Origin: SAR202 cluster bacterium | GTDB lineage: Bacteria; Chloroflexota; Dehalococcoidia; Lucifugimonadales; UBA826 | DNA: 11,850 nt | Reading direction: 5' to 3' | NCBI GenBank assembly: GCA_009392675.1 | Contig: VFFY01000119.1 | Location: forward strand, 1-11,850 | In this document: piece after piece, positions 7,185 through 11,850 of the stretch | Layout of the letters: each line of letters starts with the position of its first letter | How positions within the stretch are numbered: the first letter of the stretch is position 1 | Notes under the pieces: generated by a model | Seen by the model: the letters and a program-made list of their open reading frames with translations, nothing else | What the model was told of the DNA's origin: nothing | Databases searched by the model: none | Position numbers and translations under genes: made by a program

Positions 7185-8114
7185 CTATTCCTTTGGCACT
7201 TGCGGAGGAGCAGGGTTAGCCATGTCCATCCCTAGTGTTCCTGAGAACATCGCATCTATTTCTTCAACAGTCCATCTACCATTTTTTCTTAAGGTTCGTT
7301 CTTCAGTCGGGTTACTCATTAAAGAGATTTGTCCCCCCTGACAATGGAAGACGTGACCATTTACATCCTTGGCTTCATCTGAAGCCAGCCATGCCACCAT
7401 AGGGGCAACATCTTCAGGCGCGCGGTTTAACTCCAAAGGAGTCACTGCAGAGTTCGCCTGAATTCCGCTTGAAGCTCTGATATCTCTGGCAGATTGAGGT
7501 ACTGTTTGCGTCATCCTAGAATCTGCCCCAGGGGATATAGCATTGACCGTAACACCATACCTGCCTAGGTCACGTGCGATAGCTCTGGTAAATCCTGCTA
7601 TCCCATCCTTTGCAGCTCCGTAATTTGCTTGACCGGAATTGCCGTACAAACCTGAAGTGGAGGAGAAATTAATTATTCTGCCACTGCGCTGTTGTCTGAA
7701 CAGTATTGAAGCAGCTTTAGCTACAGTGAAGGTCCCTTTCAGGTGAACCGCAATAACTGCGTCCCATTCTTCCTCTGTCATGTTAAACAGCATTCGATCT
7801 CTAAGAATTCCAGCCACGGCTACAACGATGTCTATTTTACCGAAGTTGTCTAGGGCGGCTTTGATAATATTTTCACCACCATCCATCTCGGAGACAGAAT
7901 CGTAGTTGGCTACAGCTTCACCGCCGGCTGCTTTAATTTCATTTACAACTTCGTCAGCCGGGGCGACAGAATCTCCGCTGCCATCTACGGCACCACCAAG
8001 GTCGTTCACTACTACCTTTGCGCCCTCTTCTGCGAGTAATAAGGCTATACCACGCCCGATACCGCGACCTGAACCAGTGACTACTGCTACTTTATCCTTA
8101 AGAAGGGTTCCCAT
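7185..8114 (-). CDS. Short-chain dehydrogenase/reductase, MFE-2-like, paralogue 1
   Basis: A 309-residue NAD(P)-dependent oxidoreductase resembling the 3-hydroxyacyl-CoA dehydrogenase part of MFE-2/17-beta-HSD4-like SDRs. The cofactor motif is TGSGRGIG (13-20), and D38 after the second strand suggests NAD(H) preference. Catalytic residues are S152, Y165 and K169 (YGAAK). The structural NNAG motif is replaced by AVAG (99-102), and the position of the usual tetrad asparagine is H124 in VHLKGTF, as I recall for MFE-type enzymes. A C-terminal extension of about 50 residues ends in NPAPPQVPKE. AGGAG at 8123-8127 lies 8 nt before the ATG. It follows paralogue 2 by 51 nt and precedes the acetyltransferase gene by 27 nt. 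It probably acts on a hydroxyacyl or alicyclic alcohol substrate; the specific substrate is unknown. Confidence 0.92.
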   Translation of the reverse strand: MGTLLKDKVAVVTGSGRGIGRGIALLLAEEGAKVVVNDLGGAVDGSGDSVAPADEVVNEIKAAGGEAVANYDSVSEMDGGENIIKAALDNFGKIDIVVAVAGILRDRMLFNMTEEEWDAVIAVHLKGTFTVAKAASILFRQQRSGRIINFSSTSGLYGNSGQANYGAAKDGIAGFTRAIARDLGRYGVTVNAISPGADSRMTQTVPQSARDIRASSGIQANSAVTPLELNRAPEDVAPMVAWLASDEAKDVNGHVFHCQGGQISLMSNPTEERTLRKNGRWTVEEIDAMFSGTLGMDMANPAPPQVPKE

Positions 8115-8165
8115 CTTTCTTACTCCTGACTTTTTTACTCTTAAAACTTATCTGAACCATTAACA

Positions 8166-9086
8166 CTATTTGGGTGCTTGTGGTGGTGATGGATTGACTA
8201 AGCCTTGTGTGAGATGCTGTGGAGCTAGTTCTCTAAGTTCCTCTACATCCCACCTTCCTTGTTTGAAAATGGTACGAACTCGTCGTGGCAGGGAAAGCTT
8301 AGTAATTGCTCCTCCATATACGAGGAAAGTCTGACCATTGATGCTAGCTGCCTGATCAGAGGCCAGATATGCTACGAATGGTGCGACATCCTCCGCTTCC
8401 ATCTGAGATGGTGGTGGAGGTGCTTCCCTATCATCGGGCCGGTCAGCTCTTAATTGTCTAGCCGAATCAGGGACAGACTGAGTCATTCTAGTGTTTGCTC
8501 TTGGACAAATAGAATTTGCTGTTACTCCATATCGGCCTAGGTCTTTTGCAGCTACTTTGGTGAAACCTGCGATTCCAGATTTGGCAGCAGCATAGTTACC
8601 TTGTCCTGTATTCCCTATCAAACCAGATTCTGATGCGAACGTTATTATTCGACCACTTCTTTGCTGGCGATACAAGATTGAAGCATATTTGCAAACTGTG
8701 AAAGTGCCTTTTAAATGGACCCGAATAACATCATCCCATTCTTGTTCTGTCATATTGAAAATCATTCTGTCTCTCAATATTCCAGCTACCGTCACTACGA
8801 TGTCTAATTTGTCATAGTTGTCCAAAGCAGACTTGACAATGGCCTCTCCCCCTTCCATTGTCGATATATCAGTGTAGTTTGGTGTGGCTTCTCCTCCCGC
8901 AGCTTTTATCTCTTCAACGACTTGTTCTGCTGGGGTATTTGAACTGCCTTCTCCGTCTAATGCAGCACCGATATCATTTACAATGACTTTGGCTCCTTCC
9001 GAAGCCAATTGTTTTGCTACTCCTGCCCCTATTCCTCTACCGGATCCTGTGACTATTGCAACTTTACCGTCTAGGTAATTCGCCAT
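8166..9086 (-). CDS. Short-chain dehydrogenase/reductase, MFE-2-like, paralogue 2
   Basis: A 306-residue SDR and the first gene of the minus-strand operon. It aligns without gaps to its neighbour over residues 1-169, with about 70% identity by hand count. The cofactor motif is TGSGRGIG (13-20), D38 suggests NAD(H), and S152, Y165 and K169 (YAAAK) form the catalytic set. The NNAG motif is TVAG (99-102) and H124 again replaces the usual Asn. It differs from paralogue 1 after the active site: the PG turn of ISPGADSRMT reads ICPRANTRMT, and the substrate loop has a Pro-rich stretch, EAPPPPSQ. Both proteins end in NPxPPQxPK. A very strong AGGAGGA at 9091-9097 lies just upstream of the ATG. The duplication followed by loop divergence suggests two related substrates or a hetero-oligomer. 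Confidence 0.92.
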   Translation of the reverse strand: MANYLDGKVAIVTGSGRGIGAGVAKQLASEGAKVIVNDIGAALDGEGSSNTPAEQVVEEIKAAGGEATPNYTDISTMEGGEAIVKSALDNYDKLDIVVTVAGILRDRMIFNMTEQEWDDVIRVHLKGTFTVCKYASILYRQQRSGRIITFASESGLIGNTGQGNYAAAKSGIAGFTKVAAKDLGRYGVTANSICPRANTRMTQSVPDSARQLRADRPDDREAPPPPSQMEAEDVAPFVAYLASDQAASINGQTFLVYGGAITKLSLPRRVRTIFKQGRWDVEELRELAPQHLTQGLVNPSPPQAPK

Positions 9087-9130
9087 TTTTTCCTCCTGAG
9101 ATTCGTTCGCCGGACAAAATTAACCTTGTC

Positions 9131-9159
9131 ATTAGCGCGCACCGTCCATTGTGCCACAA
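9131..9159 (-). promoter_or_regulatory. Candidate promoter for the SDR-SDR-acetyltransferase operon
   Basis: Read on the minus strand, TTGTGG (9159-9154) is followed after 17 nt by GCTAAT (9136-9131), a reasonable -10. Transcription would start near 9124, leaving a leader of about 37 nt that contains the strong AGGAGGA. The -35 lies inside the 9144-9165 dyad. The match to consensus is partial, so this is tentative. Confidence 0.35.
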
Positions 9160-9165
9160 GTGGAC
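9144..9165. promoter_or_regulatory. Imperfect dyad, candidate operator between divergent promoters
   Basis: The outer half-sites GTCCA (9144-9148) and TGGAC (9161-9165) flank an inner perfect palindrome TTGTG-C-CACAA (9149-9159), with one extra G at 9160. Only a few bases would remain as a loop and no T-run follows, so a double-stranded protein-binding site is more likely than a terminator. It overlaps the proposed -35 of the SDR operon and lies 5 nt upstream of the proposed trmL -35. This fits a regulator acting on either or both promoters. Confidence 0.45.
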
Positions 9166-9170
9166 AGATA

Positions 9171-9200
9171 TTGTCATAATTGGTTTAGTTTATTTATTCT
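9171..9200 (+). promoter_or_regulatory. Candidate promoter for trmL operon, near-leaderless
   Basis: TTGTCA (9171-9176) matches the -35 consensus at five positions. After 18 nt comes TATTCT (9195-9200), a four-of-six -10. The trmL ATG follows 8 nt later, so the transcript would begin almost at the start codon, which agrees with the absence of a Shine-Dalgarno. A second TTGTCAT copy lies at 9126-9132. Confidence 0.35.
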
Positions 9201-9208
9201 GAACTAAA

Positions 9209-9742
9209 ATGTTATTAGACACTGTAAATGAAATAAAGATTGGTACCACTGTGCATATCCTTTTATACAGGCCTGAAATTCCTTATAACACCGGTAATAT
9301 AATTCGACTTTGTGCCAATGTTGGCGCTGAATTACACTTGATCCATCCGTTGGGATTTGAACTCACAGAATCCAAATTAAAGAGGGCGGCTTTGGATTAT
9401 TCTGATTTAGCAGTAGTGACGGAGCATGAAAATTTGGAAGATTACAAAAAAATGCACCCTGATAGAATCTTTTATGCTACATCGGCGCGCTCCCGAAAAT
9501 ATTACAGTGAAATAGAATTTGGAAGTAAAGACACATACATATTCGGTCCAGAATCGTCAGGAATACCACCTGCAGTCCTAGATACAATTCCAAAAGAAAG
9601 ACATCTGTTGATTCCTATGAAACCAGGAAACAGGAGCCTGAATATTGCAAATGCGGTTTCCATAATAGTCTATGAAGCGTGGAGACAGAATAATTTTGAA
9701 AATGCGGGCCCCCCTAGAACAATTTCCGTAGCAGAAAATTAA
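9209..9742 (+). CDS. trmL: tRNA (cytidine(34)-2'-O)-methyltransferase, SPOUT family
   Basis: A SpoU/TrmD-type (SPOUT, trefoil-knot) methyltransferase. TrmL methylates the 2'-OH of the wobble base in tRNA-Leu isoacceptors using S-adenosylmethionine. All three knot motifs are clear: YNTGNIIRLCANVGA near residues 26-40, FGPESSGIP near 113-121, and IPMKPGNRSLNIANAVSII near 135-153 followed by YEAWRQ. The protein has 177 residues against about 155-160 in the family. The first 14 residues precede the usual N-terminal strand, so an in-frame GTG at 9251 (VHILLYRPEIP) is a possible alternative start; neither start has a Shine-Dalgarno. I list the ATG because a plausible promoter sits immediately upstream. 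It is the first gene of a three-gene run, 24 nt before a small cysteine-rich ORF. Confidence 0.92.
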   Translation: MLLDTVNEIKIGTTVHILLYRPEIPYNTGNIIRLCANVGAELHLIHPLGFELTESKLKRAALDYSDLAVVTEHENLEDYKKMHPDRIFYATSARSRKYYSEIEFGSKDTYIFGPESSGIPPAVLDTIPKERHLLIPMKPGNRSLNIANAVSIIVYEAWRQNNFENAGPPRTISVAEN

Positions 9743-9766
9743 AATACTAAAAAGAGGAGTAGATTT

Positions 9767-9913
9767 ATGGGACGCTCCAATTGGCATTATGATCACCCTC
9801 CGGCGTGTACTTGCGTTAAATGTGTTGAAGAAAGGCAAAAAGATGGTTCTGGCGGAATTTTTCAGATTATAAAAAGGTTGATATCTTTCAAAAAAAATAG
9901 GAGAAAAGTTTGA
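9767..9913 (+). CDS. Small CxCxxC protein of unknown function (48 aa)
   Basis: A short ORF with strong translation signals: AGAGGAG (9753-9759) lies 7 nt before the ATG, and its TGA stop overlaps the TTG start of the next gene. The product has an aromatic/His N-terminus (MGRSNWHYDH), then HPPACTCVKC with cysteines 14, 16 and 19 and histidines 7 and 10. These could bind a metal ion, probably zinc. After a Gly-Ser-Gly-Gly hinge (27-30), the C-terminal third is hydrophobic and very basic (IIKRLISF followed by KKNRRKV), suited to an amphipathic helix that contacts nucleic acid or membrane. I recall similar HPPxCTCxxC segments inside larger Chloroflexota proteins but cannot confirm this here. No function is known. 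Its position between trmL and a JAMM protease suggests a partner of one of these. Confidence 0.75.
   Translation: MGRSNWHYDHPPACTCVKCVEERQKDGSGGIFQIIKRLISFKKNRRKV
9899..9912 (+). promoter_or_regulatory. Shine-Dalgarno and TTG start of the JAMM gene inside the small ORF
   Basis: AGGAG (9899-9903) lies 6 nt before TTG (9910-9912), which shares bases with the TGA stop (9911-9913) of the small ORF. The first ATG in this frame, at 9943, would remove the conserved N-terminal helix of the JAMM fold, so TTG is the better start. Confidence 0.75.
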
Positions 9914-10320
9914 AGCGGATACGGCAAAGTCATATTGAAGAAATGATTGATCATGCAAAAGAACATGATCCTAATGAATGTTGTGGAATACTGGCGGGTG
10001 CCGGTGAGGACATAACTCATTTGTATCGGGTTAAAAACTCAACGCCAAGTCCATTTCGATATGTAATGGATCCAAAAGAACAACTAGAAGTTATGAAAAA
10101 TGCTGACGATAACGGGCTTGAATTATTGTGCTTTTATCACTCGCATACTCATAGCCCAGCTTTTCCATCAGATACTGATATTAGGATGGCGGTCGAATCC
10201 GGTTGGGTTGATTTCGGGTATGCCCTGGTTTCATTGGAAGAAAAAGACAGGCCGAAAGTTAATTTTTTTATCATCGACTCTGAAGGAATCGTTATTCCGG
10301 AGGATTGTGAAGTGGTCTAA
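9910..10320 (+). CDS. JAMM/MPN+ metalloprotease, Mec/desampylase-like
   Basis: A 136-residue stand-alone JAMM-domain zinc metallopeptidase. The complete catalytic signature is present: E23 in PNECCG, then H77, H79, S87 and D90 in HSHTHSPAFPSDTD (HxH-x7-S-x2-D). Bacterial proteins of this length cleave after the C-terminal Gly-Gly of ubiquitin-like sulfur carriers: Mec releases cysteine from CysO, and Thermus JAMM acts on TtuB conjugates. It starts at TTG, coupled to the preceding CxCxxC ORF. No ThiS/MoaD-like carrier is in the window, so its substrate would be encoded elsewhere. The pairing with a tRNA methyltransferase makes a link to tRNA thiolation or sulfur supply conceivable, but this is inference. 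Its stop is 2 nt from that of the convergent phosphoesterase. Confidence 0.93.
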   Translation: MKRIRQSHIEEMIDHAKEHDPNECCGILAGAGEDITHLYRVKNSTPSPFRYVMDPKEQLEVMKNADDNGLELLCFYHSHTHSPAFPSDTDIRMAVESGWVDFGYALVSLEEKDRPKVNFFIIDSEGIVIPEDCEVV

Positions 10321-10322
10321 TG

Positions 10323-10928
10323 TTATTGATTGTGTTGAGCTAGCATCACCGGACCTTCGCTGTGGGTGACAATACCGTTTTCTATCGCCATTGACATTTT
10401 CTTTCCAGGGTTCGGACTTCCAGGGGTTTCGCCTAAGGGAAATATTTCTACTTTTGCCTTGCCGGGGTATATTTCGAGTGTTCCCACGGTCCCCAGCCGC
10501 AATTCCTTATGCTGTGGGAATGTGATACTGCCAGAGTTGATTAGCAGCACCCCGTCTCTGTACTCCAGACGTTCTTGATGAGTGTGCCCAGAAATCATGA
10601 TTTGTACCGGCTTTGGAAACATTTTTTGAAGGTCCTGGATGGGCCGAAATTGCCCTTCCAAACTATGAATCATTCCGATTGACCATTCCTCTATCTCAAG
10701 GACTTGAACCTCTTTCATTCGAGGATCAGGAATGGGATCATTATTGCCTGTAGAACAAATAACAGGAGCGAACTGTTCGCACCAATCAAGAACCATTGGT
10801 GAAGTTAAATCTCCACCATGAAGAATTAAATCTACACTAGAAAGAAATTCTCCTGGAAGATCACCTAATCCGTCCAAAGTTCTGACCCGTCCGGGTAGAT
10901 GAGTGTCCGTTATTAATCCAATTAGCAT
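10323..10928 (-). CDS. YfcE/MJ0936-like metallophosphoesterase
   Basis: A 201-residue calcineurin-like phosphoesterase of the YfcE/MJ0936/Vps29 class, dimetal enzymes that hydrolyse phosphodiesters. Every metal-site motif is present: D8 and H10 in TDTHLPGR, D40 in HGGD, N62 in GNND, H88, and H115 and H117 in SGHTH. I chose ATG-10928 because MLIGLITDTH is the classic N-terminal strand. The frame extends upstream to 11027, overlapping the CPBP gene, but those residues look unrelated to the fold. No good Shine-Dalgarno is seen at this start. The C-terminal part after about residue 160 (GETPGSPNPGKK onward) is a tail beyond the core. The gene begins 40 nt after the CPBP protease stop, so both are probably co-transcribed. 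The physiological substrate is not evident. Confidence 0.9.
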   Translation of the reverse strand: MLIGLITDTHLPGRVRTLDGLGDLPGEFLSSVDLILHGGDLTSPMVLDWCEQFAPVICSTGNNDPIPDPRMKEVQVLEIEEWSIGMIHSLEGQFRPIQDLQKMFPKPVQIMISGHTHQERLEYRDGVLLINSGSITFPQHKELRLGTVGTLEIYPGKAKVEIFPLGETPGSPNPGKKMSMAIENGIVTHSEGPVMLAQHNQ

Positions 10929-10968
10929 CGGAAGAACTATAGTTTCGATTTGCTCAGTTATCAATAGG

Positions 10969-11850
10969 TTACAAGGGGGCATATTTTTTAAGTTTATCGA
11001 ACCACTTGTATTTGAAGGCAAATACAAGTGTTAACAGTGTGTACTGACTCATTGAGAATATGATGGTAGGAACCATGTCGAGATTTTGATTTGTGGTGAT
11101 GAAAAGAGAGGAACTTGGTATGGCTGAATCTTCCAATCCAACTATCAAATGTACCCATAAATTGTTGGCAATATGTATACCGACAGCTAACTCTATTCCA
11201 CCGTCAATTAATGTTATTAATCCCATAAACATACCAACCAGAAAAACCGAAATGAGGTATGTTCCGACACCGTATGACCATGGTTCAGGATTCATTAGGT
11301 GCAAGAAAGCGAAAAGTAATGAAGTAATAATCAATATCAGTACACGTGACTTAAACAGCAGAGAAAACCCCTGTAATAGATATCCTCTAAAGAACGCTTC
11401 TTCCAAACCTGCCTGTATTGGGACAAATATCAAGGCGATTAAAGTAATTAGCAATAAATCAGGGATATCACCCCGGAGTTTTAATTCTGAAGAATCAGTT
11501 AGAAGTGTGGCTGCCAGGGGAATCACTGCGAACAAAAAAAAGATGCTCAGTCCAAACAAACTTCTTTTGTAATCGAATCGAATCCGTTCAGTTAACACTT
11601 TCAGAAGATTCTTATTGTGCAAAATTTTGAGGAAGAAATAAAAGCTTGCAGCACCAATTAGAAAAGCGGTATGCATTAAAAGAAAATTAGGTGCTTTGGA
11701 AGGACCTGTTATTACTAGTTCCTCAAGGCTACAACTATAACCAGCTACCCTTACGATCTTTAGAAGCCAACAAAACCCCACTAAAGGGAGCGAGCCAACT
11801 ACTTGCCAAACTATGATGAATATAACTGTGAAAACTATCCATGTCCACCA
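10969..11850 (-). CDS. CPBP (CAAX/Abi) family intramembrane glutamic protease, 5' end outside window
   Basis: Multi-pass membrane protease of the CPBP/Rce1 family. Counting from the in-frame GTG at 11781, the motifs are EEAFFRG (E127, E128, R132), FAFLH (F157, H161) and HIANN (H203, N207), the complete catalytic set. At least six hydrophobic segments are visible. The GTG is probably not the true start: the frame stays open to the window edge and the 23 extra residues, beginning WWTWIVFTVIFIIVW, make a convincing membrane helix. I therefore annotate a 5'-partial gene. Bacterial members process prenylated or membrane-bound peptides, anchor proteins or bacteriocin precursors, but many have unknown substrates; no bacteriocin or CAAX substrate is seen here. 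It is followed by the metallophosphoesterase gene. Confidence 0.9.
   Translation of the reverse strand, partial: WWTWIVFTVIFIIVWQVVGSLPLVGFCWLLKIVRVAGYSCSLEELVITGPSKAPNFLLMHTAFLIGAASFYFFLKILHNKNLLKVLTERIRFDYKRSLFGLSIFFLFAVIPLAATLLTDSSELKLRGDIPDLLLITLIALIFVPIQAGLEEAFFRGYLLQGFSLLFKSRVLILIITSLLFAFLHLMNPEPWSYGVGTYLISVFLVGMFMGLITLIDGGIELAVGIHIANNLWVHLIVGLEDSAIPSSSLFITTNQNLDMVPTIIFSMSQYTLLTLVFAFKYKWFDKLKKYAPL

Noticed and set aside
9144..9165. Dyad as an intrinsic terminator
   Set aside because: Its loop would be only a few bases, no T-tract follows on either strand, and it sits between divergent gene starts.
9578..9958. 126-codon minus-strand frame over the trmL 3' end and the small ORF
   Set aside because: It has no family resemblance and runs against two genes with better signals.
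10929..11027. 33-residue N-terminal extension of the phosphoesterase frame, overlapping the CPBP gene
   Set aside because: The fold begins at MLIGLITDTH; the upstream residues are out-of-frame CPBP coding sequence without a Shine-Dalgarno.

Overview
The window is an AT-rich, gene-dense bacterial segment with no rRNA, tRNA, insertion sequence, phage gene or CRISPR array that I can see. Proton-pumping complex I genes, a lipobox lipoprotein with an LppX/LprAFG-like domain fused to a cyclophilin, an MFE-2-like SDR pair, a PIG-L/LmbE deacetylase, and a short HPPxCTCxxC protein together suggest an uncultured marine member of Chloroflexota (SAR202/Dehalococcoidia-like). That placement is an inference from protein style and was not tested by phylogeny.

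Layout. (1) 1-3007, plus strand: the 3' end of nuoM, complete nuoN (ATGA overlap), then a LmbE/PIG-L deacetylase and a small TM1459-like four-His cupin. (2) 3010-4938, minus strand: a six-bladed NHL propeller gene followed 9 nt later by a DapA/NAL-superfamily aldolase that lacks the usual Thr-Thr substrate motif; the two look translationally coupled. (3) 5043-6554, plus: the LppX-like/cyclophilin lipoprotein. (4) 6558-9086, minus: two tandem SDR paralogues followed by a phosphinothricin-type GNAT acetyltransferase, one likely operon. (5) 9209-10320, plus: trmL, a 48-codon CxCxxC ORF, and a JAMM/Mec-type metalloprotease that starts at TTG within a TTGA overlap. (6) 10323-11850, minus: a CPBP-family membrane protease that runs off the window edge, followed by a YfcE/MJ0936-like metallophosphoesterase.

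Organisation. All three convergent gene pairs have stop codons only 2-3 nt apart (3007/3010, 6554/6558, 10320/10323), leaving no room for intrinsic terminators; I found none anywhere. The two divergent intergenic regions (4939-5042, 9087-9208) are the only sizeable regulatory spaces. The second carries a clear 22-nt dyad between plausible back-to-back promoters. The plus-strand lead genes at both divergent regions lack a Shine-Dalgarno sequence and may be leaderless, while most downstream or minus-strand genes have good AGGAG sites.

The most interesting unit is trmL - small CxCxxC protein - JAMM protease (9209-10320). It joins a tRNA wobble methyltransferase to a ubiquitin-like/sulfur-carrier-type protease through an apparently unannotated, tightly coupled cysteine-rich micro-protein. 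Otherwise the window reads as ordinary streamlined chromosome with several enzymes that depart from their family's consensus motifs.
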